A stretch of 32,069 bases of DNA from Bacteroidia bacterium (GTDB lineage: Bacteria; Bacteroidota; Bacteroidia; Bacteroidales; Dysgonomonadaceae), in contig BNXH01000019.1 of assembly GCA_025999435.1 (NCBI GenBank), positions 1 to 32,069 of the forward strand, in the 5' to 3' direction. Positions within the stretch are counted from its first letter, which is position 1. Each line of letters opens with the position of its first letter. Shown here in pieces: positions 15,488 to 24,289 of the stretch. The position numbers and the translations under genes are program-made. The notes beneath the pieces are model-generated. The model did no database searches, was not told where the DNA came from, and saw nothing but the letters and a program-made list of their open reading frames with translations.

Positions 15488-16999
15488 CTAATCTTTTCTT
15501 TTGTATAAATAATAAACCTGATGGTCGTTTGCCGGATATGAATCGACGATTGCATAATTTTCGTTCAGAGCCGGCAGCTTGTGAAAATAGCTGTAATTCA
15601 TTGCTCCTTCGGCCAGAATAACGAATTGTACTTCTCTGTTCTCTATATACTTGGTCTGTTCGTCTCTCATTTGACGATATGAGTCGTATGGCAAATTGGG
15701 CGATATAAAGTATCTGACTGCAGGCGTTATGTTTGCAACGGTGAAAACAGCGTTTCCCTCGTCTAATCCGAGGTTTAACAGTGTGGGGGCTTGCTCTTTT
15801 TTTACTATTTCTCCGAATTGAAAAGCGACCCCTGTTGGCTTTTCCGACCTTATAAGTTCGCTTATTTGCATACCGAAGAAGTCTCGTTGTTTTACTCCTA
15901 AAGCCAATATTAGTATAAATAATATAGCGTAAGCTGTCTTGGTAGCGGGGATTCTGATGAAACGGCATAAGGCAATACAGCCCGGTAAGGCATAAACGTA
16001 ATATGGAATGGAATAGTAATAGACATATTTGGGTGAACTGAATATCGCTGCAAATAAAATAAAGAAAGACAGGATGAGCCCTGTACGTCCCCATTTATTT
16101 CCAATGTACCGGATGGGAAAATAGATGGCTCCCACAAGTATAATTAAGAATTCGAAAGTCTCGAAGCGAATCCACATGTAGAAGCGGACAGCAATGTTTT
16201 CCATCGTTTGGCCGAGGCTTCCTATCACAGCATAATTTTTATTCAATACGATATATATATTCCAGGCTTCGGATAGGGCGCCGTTTGCCATAAAATAGAT
16301 ACAAATTGGAAGTGTAATGATTAAGACACCGGCAATGTATGCGATAACATTTTGAACTAAATTCCTGTATTCTTTCTTTAATGCCAGACTGACAAAAACA
16401 GCTAATAGGGGAAAAAACCAGAAAATAACTAAATTTATTTTTATAAGCAATGCTATGGCGCTCATCAGTCCGTGTATCAGCATATGCTTTGGCTTGTGAA
16501 CCGAAGTGTCGTCTTTGAAGTATCTGATAAAGAAATAAAGACTGACTACCTGTGCAATAGCGATAAATTCTTCTGCCGAGCCACCTTGTGATGTGTGGGA
16601 CAGCATCAGCACGGGAAAAAGCAGTGCCACTATGAATGCGTATATTTTGTCTATATATAATCTTGCAGTGAAATATCCAAAGAGAATCATAATAGCCCAG
16701 CTGACAGACTCTATAAGATACATTCCAAAGAATGATGAATCTGATATAAAAGCTCCGACGGCGTAAATAAAGAAAATAAGAGGGCCTTTATGATCGAATG
16801 CTTCTGTGTAAGGTACTTTTCCTGCATTTATCATCTTCCCGATGTTGAAATAAAGATTTATATCCGACCACTCGTTTATCGGATACAGAGGAGACATCTT
16901 GGAGCAAAAGAATATAAGCAGGAAAGCATAAATAAACAGCACGATAAGAATATTCTTTTCTTGCGCTATTGTTTTCTTTATCATAAGCTTGTTGTTCAT
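15488..16999 (-). CDS. GT-C fold (GT39/ArnT-like) membrane glycosyltransferase
   Basis: A 503-aa polytopic membrane protein with about 11-12 hydrophobic helices and a soluble C-terminal part of about 110 residues. The first extracytoplasmic loop carries INEWSDINLYFNIGKMINAG and DHKGPLIFFIYAVGAF (69-84). The acidic residues in WSD (Asp46) and DHKGP (Asp69) are the placement expected for the metal or lipid-phosphate site of the PMT/ArnT-type GT-C transferases, which use polyprenyl-phosphate sugars in the periplasm. The specific substrate is unknown. A TAnnTTTG box lies only 7 bases before the ATG at 16999, so translation may start at the second Met (codon 6) or the mRNA may be nearly leaderless. 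It shares a transcript with the downstream methyltransferase. Confidence 0.8.
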   Translation of the reverse strand: MNNKLMIKKTIAQEKNILIVLFIYAFLLIFFCSKMSPLYPINEWSDINLYFNIGKMINAGKVPYTEAFDHKGPLIFFIYAVGAFISDSSFFGMYLIESVSWAIMILFGYFTARLYIDKIYAFIVALLFPVLMLSHTSQGGSAEEFIAIAQVVSLYFFIRYFKDDTSVHKPKHMLIHGLMSAIALLIKINLVIFWFFPLLAVFVSLALKKEYRNLVQNVIAYIAGVLIITLPICIYFMANGALSEAWNIYIVLNKNYAVIGSLGQTMENIAVRFYMWIRFETFEFLIILVGAIYFPIRYIGNKWGRTGLILSFFILFAAIFSSPKYVYYYSIPYYVYALPGCIALCRFIRIPATKTAYAILFILILALGVKQRDFFGMQISELIRSEKPTGVAFQFGEIVKKEQAPTLLNLGLDEGNAVFTVANITPAVRYFISPNLPYDSYRQMRDEQTKYIENREVQFVILAEGAMNYSYFHKLPALNENYAIVDSYPANDHQVYYLYKRKD

Positions 17000-17006
17000 T
17001 ACTGCC

Positions 17007-17014
17007 CAAAATTA
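17007..17014 (-). promoter_or_regulatory. Putative promoter of the GT-C gene
   Basis: On the minus strand TAATTTTG matches TAnnTTTG and ends 7 bases before the annotated ATG. It lies back to back with the plus-strand box at 17037-17044 inside a 64-base divergent gap. Confidence 0.4.
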
Positions 17015-17036
17015 TGAAAAATAATGATGATTTGAT

Positions 17037-17044
17037 TAACTTTG
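17037..17044 (+). promoter_or_regulatory. Putative promoter of the RsmF-like gene
   Basis: TAACTTTG is a perfect TAnnTTTG -7 box 19 bases before the ATG at 17064, predicting a leader of about 14 nt. The -33 region is not distinct. Confidence 0.5.
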
Positions 17045-17063
17045 CGTTCCTAAAACGATAAAA

Positions 17064-18434
17064 ATGAATCTTCCTGTCGATTTTGTCACATATACTAAGC
17101 CCCTGCTAGGCGAACAGTGGGCTGGCTTCGTTGAGGCTTTGGATGGCGAATCGCCCACAAGTATACGTATAAATAAATCTAAAATTACGTCCGGTAAATC
17201 ATTAACTCAGGTTCCTTGGTGTGATAGTGGATTTTATTTAGATAAAAGACCTCAATTTACATTCGACCCTTTATTTCACGCCGGAGGTTATTATGTGCAG
17301 GAAGCTTCCTCTATGTTTATAGCGCAGGTTTTGAAACAATACGCCTCTCCGTCGATGAGAGTATTAGACCTTTGCGCTGCCCCGGGAGGAAAGTCGACAT
17401 TAATAGCTGATTTTTTAGATGAGCATAGTTTCCTTGTATCTAATGAAGTGATACGTTCGCGGGCAAATATTCTATCTGAAAATATCACCAAGTGGGGTAA
17501 TCCTAATACGGTAGTCACGAATAATGATCCGTCCCGGATTGGCAAATTAAAAGGATTTTTTGATATTGTGCTTGTGGATGCACCGTGTTCGGGCGAAGGC
17601 ATGTTTCGGAAAGATGAAGGAGCTGTCGCTGAATGGTCTTTAGAGAATGTGAAGTTGTGCAAAGAGCGCCAGCAGCGAATATTGGCGGATATATGGCCGG
17701 CTCTGAAAAGTGACGGAGTGTTGATATACAGCACATGCACTTATAATCTCGAAGAAAACGAACTGAATGTTCGATGGATACGCGATGAATTGAATGCCGA
17801 TATCTTATCGGTAGATGTATCAGAGGAGTGGGGTATAAGTCCTTCATTTCTGGAAGATGTTACTGCGTATCGATTTTTTCCTGACAAAACGAATGGCGAA
17901 GGATTTTTTTGTGCAGTGCTAAGGAAAAAAGGAGATGAGGAAAATAGTGTGAGTAAAATAAAAGAGAAGGATAATAGAAGTAAAATAAATCTGGAAACAG
18001 AATATAAAAATCTGATATTAAATTCTGACCGATTTACCTTTTATCTTCGGAATGATAAATGGTTTGCTTTCCCGTCCTGTCTTTATAGCCAATTACAAAT
18101 TATAAGGTCAGAACTGAATCTTGTGTCGGAAGGTATTTGTTTAGGCGAATTTAAGGGGAAGGATTTTGTTCCTGATCAATCGCTGGCTTTGAGTAACTTT
18201 CTTAATAAAGATGCTTTTGTTACATTGGATTTAGATTGGAAAACGACAATATCATATCTTCGTAAAGAGGCTTTAGTTTTCACCGATCAACCCAAAGGAT
18301 ATATATTACTTACTTATCAGAATATACCATTGGGCTTTGTGAAAAATATTGGTAACAGAGCTAATAACTTGTATCCTCAAGAATGGAGAATCCGGTCAGC
18401 ATATGTTCCGGATACTGTTGAGAGTATAATATAA
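17064..18434 (+). CDS. RsmF/NOL1-NOP2-Sun family rRNA m5C methyltransferase
   Basis: A 456-aa RNA (cytosine-5) methyltransferase. An N-terminal about 70-residue region is followed by the Rossmann core with the SAM motif VLDLCAAPGGKST (100-112), VSNEVIRSRA (adenosine-binding acidic motif), VDAPCSGEGMFRKD (171-184, Cys175 of motif IV) and IYSTCTYNLEENE (Cys225 of motif VI). The two cysteines are the release and nucleophile pair of the family. The C-terminal about 150 residues (FPDKTNGEGFFCAVLRKK onward, then a PUA-like tail with ITTYQNIPLGFVK-type elements) match the RsmF/YebU architecture, which methylates C1407 of 16S rRNA in E. coli. A lysine-, glutamate- and serine-rich linker (about 290-312) joins the two parts. 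It starts divergently from the GT-C gene. Exact target base is inferred only. Confidence 0.9.
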   Translation: MNLPVDFVTYTKPLLGEQWAGFVEALDGESPTSIRINKSKITSGKSLTQVPWCDSGFYLDKRPQFTFDPLFHAGGYYVQEASSMFIAQVLKQYASPSMRVLDLCAAPGGKSTLIADFLDEHSFLVSNEVIRSRANILSENITKWGNPNTVVTNNDPSRIGKLKGFFDIVLVDAPCSGEGMFRKDEGAVAEWSLENVKLCKERQQRILADIWPALKSDGVLIYSTCTYNLEENELNVRWIRDELNADILSVDVSEEWGISPSFLEDVTAYRFFPDKTNGEGFFCAVLRKKGDEENSVSKIKEKDNRSKINLETEYKNLILNSDRFTFYLRNDKWFAFPSCLYSQLQIIRSELNLVSEGICLGEFKGKDFVPDQSLALSNFLNKDAFVTLDLDWKTTISYLRKEALVFTDQPKGYILLTYQNIPLGFVKNIGNRANNLYPQEWRIRSAYVPDTVESII

Positions 18435-18448
18435 AAACAGACAGATAT

Positions 18449-18484
18449 AAGTTCCTAAAAAATGTAATTAGGAAACAGGAACTT
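18449..18484 (+). terminator. Putative terminator with two alternative stems
   Basis: AAGTTCCT (18449-18456) is perfectly complementary to AGGAACTT (18477-18484). The overlapping TTCCTAA (18452-18458) can instead pair with TTAGGAA (18468-18474). The T-tract after it is weak (aattttta). It lies 15 bases after the RsmF-like stop and just before the next promoter. Confidence 0.45.
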
Positions 18485-18496
18485 CTAACTAATTTT

Positions 18497-18504
18497 TATC
18501 TTTG
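18497..18504 (+). promoter_or_regulatory. Putative promoter of the M28/QC gene; fixes its start
   Basis: TATCTTTG is a perfect TAnnTTTG -7 box. Transcription would begin near 18511, downstream of the in-frame TTG at 18502, which therefore cannot be the start codon; the ATG at 18532 is the first one available. Confidence 0.55.
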
Positions 18505-18531
18505 TATCCAGTATCAAAATTTATAAATAAG

Positions 18532-19521
18532 ATGACATTAAAAAATGTAATTACTGCCGGTATAATACTTCCCTTATTCGCTTTTTCTTGTGGTAAAACA
18601 CCTCAGAAAACAGCATCTGTGGAATCGTATCAAAAAGTATCGCCTGATTTCAACCCGGATAGTGCATATGCCTATGTAGATAAGCAGGTTTCGTTTGGTC
18701 CGCGTGTGCCGAATACACCGGAACATGTGGCGTGTGGAGACTATCTGGTCAGTTCGTTGAAACGTTTTGGTGCGGAAGTTCAAGAGCAAAAAATGACTGT
18801 AACTACATATAATGGAATAAAGCTTAATGCCCGTAATGTTATCGGTTCGTATGGGACAGATAAGAAGACTCGAGTGCTGCTTTTCGCACACTGGGATACC
18901 CGTCCATATTCGGATCAAGACCCTGATCCGGCAAATCATTATAAGCCTATACTTGGGGCTAATGACGGAGCTAGTGGTGTCGGCGTTTTACTTGAAGTGG
19001 CGCGAGTGTTGCAAACTCAATCGCCCAATATAGGGGTGGATATTATCTTTTTCGATGCCGAAGACTACGGGCCTCCTGCTTTTGATAGATCAGAACCTGC
19101 TGGTGATTGGTGGTGCTTGGGAACTCAATATTGGGCAAAGAATCCGCATGTGCCTAATTACAAAGCTAAGTATGGTATTTTATTAGACATGGTGGGCGCA
19201 CCTAATGCGGTTTTTGCGAAAGAGTATACGTCTAAACAATTTGCGAATGATGTTGTAGAAAAGGTTTGGAGTACGGCTAGTCGTCTGAATTATAGTAATT
19301 ACTTTGTAGGAAGAGACGGAGGCGGGGTAACTGATGACCACACTTATGTAAATCAGTTGAGAAAGATCCCAAGTATCGATATTATCCATTTTGATGCCGA
19401 TACAGAACATAATTTTGGTTCGTACTGGCATACTCAGAAAGATGATATGAGTAGTATCAGTAAAGAAACATTGAAAGCTGTTGGTCAAACAATACTGGAA
19501 GTTCTATATAAGGAAAAATAA
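18532..19521 (+). CDS. M28-family lipoprotein, type II glutaminyl-peptide cyclotransferase-like
   Basis: A 329-aa zinc-dependent protein. The N-terminus is a lipoprotein signal (MTLKNVITAGIILPLFAFSC) with Cys20 as lipid anchor, placing it in the cell envelope. The M28 core shows LLFAHWDTRP (117-125), ILGANDGASGVGVLLE with Asp145, FFDAEDYG with Glu177, LLDMVGAPN (217-225) and SYWHTQKDD with His300. The Asp/Glu/His set and the WHTxxDD ending resemble animal glutaminyl cyclases and the Porphyromonas gingivalis QC, which form N-terminal pyroglutamate on exported proteins. An aminopeptidase role is the alternative, but the single-zinc ligand pattern favours a cyclase. It is separated by only 2 bases from sufE, so the two share a transcript. 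Confidence 0.82.
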   Translation: MTLKNVITAGIILPLFAFSCGKTPQKTASVESYQKVSPDFNPDSAYAYVDKQVSFGPRVPNTPEHVACGDYLVSSLKRFGAEVQEQKMTVTTYNGIKLNARNVIGSYGTDKKTRVLLFAHWDTRPYSDQDPDPANHYKPILGANDGASGVGVLLEVARVLQTQSPNIGVDIIFFDAEDYGPPAFDRSEPAGDWWCLGTQYWAKNPHVPNYKAKYGILLDMVGAPNAVFAKEYTSKQFANDVVEKVWSTASRLNYSNYFVGRDGGGVTDDHTYVNQLRKIPSIDIIHFDADTEHNFGSYWHTQKDDMSSISKETLKAVGQTILEVLYKEK

Positions 19522-19523
19522 GA

Positions 19524-19949
19524 ATGGCTACAATTAACGAAGTGCAGGACGAAATAATAGAAGAGTTTTCGATGTTCGATGATTGGATGGATCGATACGG
19601 TTTACTGATCGAGCTGGGAAATTCACTCGAAAAACTTGACGAGAAACATAAAGTGGAAAGCAATCTTATAGAGGGTTGTCAAAGCCGTGTATGGCTGCAA
19701 GCCGATTATGTAGACGGGAAAATTATTTTTAAAGCGGAAAGTGATGCTGTTATTGTGAAAGGAATAATAGCTTTGCTTATTAAGGTATTATCAAACAGAA
19801 CTCCCGATGAAATAATAAATACAGACCTTTATTTTATTGAACGTATAGGTTTGCGGGATCATTTGTCTCCAACCCGTTCTAATGGATTAGTATCAATGAT
19901 AAAGGAGATACGATTTTATGCTATGGCGTATAAGGCTAAATATCAGTAA
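19524..19949 (+). CDS. sufE: SufE family Fe-S cluster assembly sulfur acceptor
   Basis: A 141-aa protein of the SufE/CsdE family, which accepts persulfide sulfur from the cysteine desulfurase SufS and passes it to the SufBCD scaffold. The signature EGCQSRVWL (50-58) contains the acceptor Cys52, and the rest fits the family: KVESNLIEGC, FKAESDAVIVKGIIALLIKVLSN, and an IGLRDHLSPTRSNGLVSMIKEI C-terminus. Length is standard. It sits 2 bases downstream of the M28/QC gene; the coupling is unlikely to reflect a shared pathway. A strong intrinsic terminator follows 22 bases after the stop. Confidence 0.94.
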   Translation: MATINEVQDEIIEEFSMFDDWMDRYGLLIELGNSLEKLDEKHKVESNLIEGCQSRVWLQADYVDGKIIFKAESDAVIVKGIIALLIKVLSNRTPDEIINTDLYFIERIGLRDHLSPTRSNGLVSMIKEIRFYAMAYKAKYQ

Positions 19950-19971
19950 TTCTTCTTTCTGTACAATATAA

Positions 19972-20000
19972 AAAAATAGCCGGAATTTCCGGCTATTTTT
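19972..20000 (+). terminator. Strong intrinsic terminator after sufE
   Basis: AAAAATAGCCGGA (19972-19984) pairs perfectly with TCCGGCTATTTTT (19988-20000) over a tight loop, and a T-rich stretch follows. It can act in both directions, so it would also back up termination of the minus-strand RNA at 20016-20249. Confidence 0.9.
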
Positions 20001-20015
20001 CTTTATTTGTTTTAT

Positions 20016-20249
20016 CTATAAAACAGAAAGCCCGCGAATTCCCTTCGCAGACTTCCCAACCTTAACACAAACTTTACAAAACTACACAATAGAGTTGATT
20101 GCAGCCTGATTTGGTTCAGAACGTAATTTCAGGAACCAACTCTGTGTTCTATAATATCTTAATGATAAGAGTAGATTTTATCAAAAAACATCTATACTTA
20201 TCCTTTTATTTACTTAAATAACACTGTAATAAACACTGTTTTTTATTAC
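20016..20249 (-). ncRNA. Candidate structured small RNA with own promoter and terminator
   Basis: On the minus strand a near-ideal promoter (20282-20254) predicts a start at about 20249. The RNA would open with a perfect 8-bp hairpin (GTAATAAA/TTTATTAC, 20249-20226). A long central stem-loop follows: TGTGT's complement ACACA plus GAGTTGGTT (20147-20134) pair with AATCAACTC and TGTGT (20100-20084), continued by CCTGA/TCAGG. It ends in an 11-bp terminator stem (20054-20028) and a T-rich tail. Both long stems contain G-U pairs that become A-C mismatches if read on the plus strand, so the structure is specific to the minus strand. A 10-codon ORF lies in the middle but overlaps no known leader peptide. 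It is downstream of uvrA and convergent with sufE. I cannot assign a family; 6S-like or a Bacteroidales-specific RNA are possibilities. Confidence 0.6.
20028..20054 (-). terminator. Terminator stem of the candidate small RNA
   Basis: On the minus strand AAGTCTGCGAA (20054-20044), a 5-base loop, and TTCGCGGGCTT (20038-20028) pair at all 11 positions when G-U is allowed, followed by TTCTGTTTTATAG. On the plus strand three of those positions are mismatched. Confidence 0.65.
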
Positions 20250-20253
20250 GAAA

Positions 20254-20282
20254 CAAAGATAGTAAATTTTACACATTGACAA
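20254..20282 (-). promoter_or_regulatory. Promoter of the candidate small RNA
   Basis: On the minus strand TTG (20282-20280), 18 bases, then TATCTTTG (20261-20254): the best match in this window to the Bacteroidota -33/-7 promoter. The -33 region overlaps the perfect palindrome AATAGAT-ttt-ATCTATT (20281-20297). Confidence 0.65.
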
Positions 20283-20326
20283 TAGATTTTATCTATTTTT
20301 TTTGTAAAAATATTCTTTTTTGTGAT

Positions 20327-23164
20327 TTAATCCAGTAATTCTTTCCTTAAATACTCGGCTGTGAAGCTATTACCTTCTTTTATAATATTTTCCGGTTTAC
20401 CAAAAGTTACTACAGTTCCGCCACCTATGCCACCTTCAGGTCCCATGTCAATAACATAATCGGCGCTCTTTATAATGTCTTGGTTATGCTCTATAACAAT
20501 GATGGTATTCCCCCGGTTGACCAATTTATTCAACACTTCGAGCAGAACACGGATATCCTCAAAGTGAAGGCCTGTTGTAGGCTCATCTAGTATGTATATA
20601 GTGTTACCTGTATCTATACGGGCCAATTCAGTCGCGAGCTTTACACGTTGCGATTCGCCACCCGAAAGTGTTGTGGATGGCTGTCCGAGCTTTAAATAGC
20701 CAAGCCCTACTTCTTGCAATACTTTTATTTTGTGTAAAATATTAGGTACATTCTCAAAGAACTCAACTGCCATGTTGATTGTCATATCCAGTACATCGGC
20801 AATCGATTTTCCCTTAAATCTTACCTCTAAGGTTTCTCTGTTGTATCTCTTGCCATGACATTCTTCGCATGAAACGTATACGTCCGGCAAAAAGTTCATG
20901 GCAATTGTTTTATATCCATTTCCTCCACATACTTCACATCTTCCGCCTTTCACATTAAAAGAGAACCTGCCGGGTTTATATCCTCTGATTTTTGATTCGG
21001 GAAGATTCACAAAGAGATTCCGTATATCAGAAAAAACACCTGTATATGTTGCCGGATTAGAACGAGGGGTTCGACCGATAGGCGATTGATCTACACTGAT
21101 AACTTTGTCAACTAAATCTATGCCTTCAAAAGATTTATATGGCAGTGGGTCTGTTAAAGACCGGTATAAATGTTGGCTAAGTATGGGTTGTAATGTCCCA
21201 TTTATTAAACTGGATTTGCCACTTCCTGAAACTCCTGTAACGCATATAAAAGTGTTTAGCGGAAATGTGACGGATACATTTTTTAGATTATGGCCTGTGG
21301 CACCTTTCAGAGTTATCTTTTTTCCATTTCCCTCGCGTCGTTTTTTTGGTACTTCTATTTTGAGTTTGCCATTCAGATAGTCGGCGGTTAATGTGCGTGC
21401 TTCCAGCATTCTTTGTGGAGTTCCGGCGAATACAACTTTCCCGCCTCGTCTTCCGGCATAAGGGCCTAAGTCCACTACATAGTCGGCATCTAACATTATA
21501 TCTTTGTCATGCTCTACTACAATTACAGAGTTACCCGAATCCCGTAGTTTTTTCAAAGAGTCTATCAACCTGTTATTATCCCTTTGGTGAAGACCTATGC
21601 TTGGCTCGTCCAAAATGTATAAAACATTTACTAATTGCGATCCTATCTGTGTTGCCAGACGAATGCGTTGGCTTTCACCACCGGATAGAGTGACAGAGCC
21701 CCTGTTTAATGATAGATAATTGAGTCCCACATCCAGCAGAAAAGACAGGCGGGATACGATCTCTTTCTTTATCTCCATTGCTATTGTCTTTTGCCTGTCA
21801 GATATATGGTCGTCCATGTCCTGTATCCAGTCATGCAAACGTTGAATGTCCATTTCCGCGAGTTCCGCGATATTTTTTCCGTTTATTTTATAATGAAGAG
21901 CTTCTTTATTCAGGCGTTGTCCGTTACAATCCAGGCAAACATCTGTTTTAATGAATTGCTCCGCCCATTTTTGGGCTGAGGCCGAGGATTCGCTATCTTG
22001 CTGCATTTCTATGTATTTGGTTACCCCTTCGAATGCCACAACATAGTTTGAAGCTCCTAACGACTCATTTTTTATCTGAAGCCTTTCTTCTGTCCCGAAC
22101 ATTATTTCGTCCAATGCTTCTTCCGGAATATCTTTGATCGGTGTTTTTATAGTAACTCCATGCTTTTCACAAATAGCTTCTATTTGCCAGAAAAATAATG
22201 AGTTCTTGTATTTGCCTAAAGGGGCTATTCCTCCTGCGTAAATGCTAAGTTGAGGTTTGGGTACAATCTTATCCATATCTATCCGGTTTACGATACCTAA
22301 GCCTTTGCAGCGCGGGCAAGCTCCATGCGGAGAATTGAACGAGAATGTATGCGGAGCGGGCTCACTGTAAGATAACCCGGTAGTAGGGCACATTAGCCGG
22401 CGGCTAAAATGGCGGACATCACCGGAGTCTACATCCTGAATCATTATAAGTCCGTCTCCTTGTTTCATTGCAGTCCGCAAACTTGTTTTTAGGTTGTCGG
22501 CGAATTTGTTGGATACTACTAGCTTGTCTATCAGGACTTCGATGCTATGCATCTTGTATCTATCGACACGCATACCCGGAATGATTTCCCTGATTGTTCC
22601 GTCTATACGAACTGAAATATATCCTTTTTTACTTATTTGTTCGAATAATTCTTTGTAGTGCCCTTTGCGGTTGCGAACTACAGGCGCCAGCAGGTATATT
22701 TTTTTACCTACATAGCGTTCCATAATAAGCTCTAATATTTGTTCCTCGGTGTATTTCACCATCTTTTCTCCGGTGAGGTAAGAATACGCATCTCCGGCAC
22801 GTGCATAAAGCAGACGCAGAAAGTCGTATATCTCGGTAGTGGTTCCTACTGTGGATCGGGGATTTCGGTTTGTTGTCTTTTGTTCGATAGAAATAACAGG
22901 GCTTAATCCGGTTATTTTATCTACATCAGGCCGTTCCATGCCGCCAAGAAAATTACGGGCATAGGCTGAAAATGTTTCTATGTAGCGGCGTTGTCCTTCT
23001 GCAAAGATAGTATCAAATGCCAATGACGATTTTCCGCTACCGCTCAATCCTGTAATAACAACGAGTGAATCCCTGGGGATTTCTACATCAATATTTTTAA
23101 GATTATGAACGCGTGCTCCATACACGCTGATAGTCTCCTTTTCTTCCAGTATATTTGTTTCCAT
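20327..23164 (-). CDS. uvrA: Excinuclease ABC subunit A
   Basis: A 945-aa damage-recognition ATPase of nucleotide excision repair. The first ABC ATPase has Walker [10 protein letters not shown] (39-47), a UvrB-binding and insertion domain, and the first zinc module (CPTTGLSY to CPRCKGLG). Its signature [19 protein letters not shown] is followed by Walker [11 protein letters not shown]. The second ABC unit has Walker [10 protein letters not shown], the second zinc finger CEVCGGNG to [25 protein letters not shown] and [10 protein letters not shown]. The length and order are complete. It is 28 bases downstream of the lytic transglycosylase gene, so they share a transcript starting at about 24190. 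Bacteroidales often carry more than one UvrA; this one is the full canonical type. Its only downstream element is the candidate small RNA. Confidence 0.97.
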   Translation of the reverse strand: METNILEEKETISVYGARVHNLKNIDVEIPRDSLVVITGLSGSGKSSLAFDTIFAEGQRRYIETFSAYARNFLGGMERPDVDKITGLSPVISIEQKTTNRNPRSTVGTTTEIYDFLRLLYARAGDAYSYLTGEKMVKYTEEQILELIMERYVGKKIYLLAPVVRNRKGHYKELFEQISKKGYISVRIDGTIREIIPGMRVDRYKMHSIEVLIDKLVVSNKFADNLKTSLRTAMKQGDGLIMIQDVDSGDVRHFSRRLMCPTTGLSYSEPAPHTFSFNSPHGACPRCKGLGIVNRIDMDKIVPKPQLSIYAGGIAPLGKYKNSLFFWQIEAICEKHGVTIKTPIKDIPEEALDEIMFGTEERLQIKNESLGASNYVVAFEGVTKYIEMQQDSESSASAQKWAEQFIKTDVCLDCNGQRLNKEALHYKINGKNIAELAEMDIQRLHDWIQDMDDHISDRQKTIAMEIKKEIVSRLSFLLDVGLNYLSLNRGSVTLSGGESQRIRLATQIGSQLVNVLYILDEPSIGLHQRDNNRLIDSLKKLRDSGNSVIVVEHDKDIMLDADYVVDLGPYAGRRGGKVVFAGTPQRMLEARTLTADYLNGKLKIEVPKKRREGNGKKITLKGATGHNLKNVSVTFPLNTFICVTGVSGSGKSSLINGTLQPILSQHLYRSLTDPLPYKSFEGIDLVDKVISVDQSPIGRTPRSNPATYTGVFSDIRNLFVNLPESKIRGYKPGRFSFNVKGGRCEVCGGNGYKTIAMNFLPDVYVSCEECHGKRYNRETLEVRFKGKSIADVLDMTINMAVEFFENVPNILHKIKVLQEVGLGYLKLGQPSTTLSGGESQRVKLATELARIDTGNTIYILDEPTTGLHFEDIRVLLEVLNKLVNRGNTIIVIEHNQDIIKSADYVIDMGPEGGIGGGTVVTFGKPENIIKEGNSFTAEYLRKELLD

Positions 23165-23192
23165 TTATTATTATGAAGAACTTTTTTCTAAA

Positions 23193-24173
23193 TTAATCTT
23201 CAGCTATCCAAGCCTTATTGTGCACCTTAATTTTTTCTCCTTTTTTATAGTACATAGATTCCCGGGTTGGAATAAGTAAGGTGTACGAATTTTTACTCTT
23301 GGGTGAGATCGTAAGTTTACGGTCTCTCAACCAACTATTGAAATCTTTAAGTTGGGCATAAGTTATTCCTTTTTCCTTTGCGAAAGTTGCCAGATCGGAG
23401 ATTGACTGTGTAACTTCAACTTTGGTAAATTCTATCGGCTTATATAGATCTTTTGCAGTAAGGATAAATCCGTATTTAGATGGATTTTCGAAAATCTGTT
23501 TAATAGCCAGCATACGATAATAGTAGCGTACTGTTTCTTCTACCAGCCACAAATCGAGAGAGTCTTCAGCCTGTTGTTTTTTCAGCTCGCCACTAATGCG
23601 TCCCTGCCCTCCATTATAAGAAAGGGCCACGTCCGACCAGCTCCCGTATTTGTTATAAGCCTCTTTCAGATAACGGCAGGCAGCTTGTGTTGATTTTTCA
23701 ATTGAATATCGCTCATCTACTTCCGAAGATACTTCAAGTCCATAGCTAGGAGCCGTTGTAGTCATAAATTGCCATAAACCCGCAGCGCCCACCGGAGATA
23801 TAGCTCTATGATTCAGGCTACTTTCTATCACAGCCAGATATTTAAAGTCGTCGGGGATTCCGTTTTCTTTCAGGATGGGCTCTATAATAGGGAAATATCT
23901 GTTTGCTTTTTTTATCAGTAATAGGGTGGTCGAATGAAGGTAAGTGAAACCGTTGATTTCTCTATCGTAACGTTCATATATATCGTATCTGTCCAAAATA
24001 ACTTCTTCTCCGGCAAAAATAACTTTAGATGGAACTTCAACGGATTTGGTCATAGCCAGTACATAAGGCGTTTTAGATTCCACGGTTTCCTGACTGTTGT
24101 TGGAAAGAAAAATACATGCGATCAGGCAAATAAGTATAACAGGGATAGTATATATCAGTATTTTTTTCATCAA
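23193..24173 (-). CDS. Membrane-anchored SLT-type lytic transglycosylase (MltD-like)
   Basis: A 326-aa peptidoglycan-cleaving enzyme that produces 1,6-anhydro-muropeptides in the periplasm. An N-terminal hydrophobic segment (4-24) is either an anchor or a lipoprotein signal (LIAC, Cys20). The SLT domain has the catalytic glutamate in AVIESSLNHRAISPVGAAGLWQFM (E117), GLEVSSEVDERYSIEKSTQAACRYL and ALSYNGGQGRI, the standard motif series of family 1. The C-terminal about 90 residues (YKPIEFTKVEVTQSISDLATFAKEKGITYAQLKDFN, then the LRDRKLTISPKSKNSYTLLIP end) look like a divergent LysM-type wall-binding module. The alternative second Met (24170) changes nothing. Its promoter overlaps a perfect palindrome; uvrA follows after 28 bases. 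Confidence 0.9.
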   Translation of the reverse strand: MMKKILIYTIPVILICLIACIFLSNNSQETVESKTPYVLAMTKSVEVPSKVIFAGEEVILDRYDIYERYDREINGFTYLHSTTLLLIKKANRYFPIIEPILKENGIPDDFKYLAVIESSLNHRAISPVGAAGLWQFMTTTAPSYGLEVSSEVDERYSIEKSTQAACRYLKEAYNKYGSWSDVALSYNGGQGRISGELKKQQAEDSLDLWLVEETVRYYYRMLAIKQIFENPSKYGFILTAKDLYKPIEFTKVEVTQSISDLATFAKEKGITYAQLKDFNSWLRDRKLTISPKSKNSYTLLIPTRESMYYKKGEKIKVHNKAWIAED

Positions 24174-24182
24174 GGAGTATTA

Positions 24183-24204
24183 TTGATAGTAACTATCAAA
24201 GGTA
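24183..24204 (-). promoter_or_regulatory. Promoter and palindromic operator candidate for the transglycosylase-uvrA operon
   Basis: On the minus strand TACCTTTG (24204-24197) matches the -7 box. It overlaps the perfect palindrome TTGATAGT-A-ACTATCAA (24183-24199), where transcription would begin. No well-spaced -33 box is visible. A regulator bound there would block initiation. Confidence 0.5.
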
Positions 24205-24251
24205 CTACATTATTTCCAAAAATGAAATTATGGAATCACTTCATAACCTAT

Positions 24252-24289
24252 AAAAAAGCTAAAATTTAAACAGGCTCTAAAGCTTTTTT
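24252..24289. terminator. Terminator after ispE
   Basis: AAAAAAGCT (24252-24260) and AGCTTTTTT (24281-24289) are inverse complements. The minus-strand T-run lies at 24257-24252. It separates ispE (stop 24289) from the next minus-strand promoter. Confidence 0.6.

Noticed and set aside
15411..16094. 227-codon open frame on the minus strand inside the GT-C and RsmI-like genes
   Set aside because: It is an alternative frame of two genes with clear homology, with arginine-rich and cysteine-rich composition typical of a shadow frame.
18502..18531. Upstream in-frame TTG at 18502 as start of the M28/QC gene
   Set aside because: It overlaps the -7 box TATCTTTG, and the lipoprotein signal begins correctly at the ATG at 18532.
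20281..20297. Palindrome AATAGAT-ttt-ATCTATT as a uvrA terminator
   Set aside because: The stem is only 7 AT pairs and the T-run lies on the plus-strand side, so it does not fit a minus-strand terminator; it is noted as overlapping the -33 region of the small RNA promoter.
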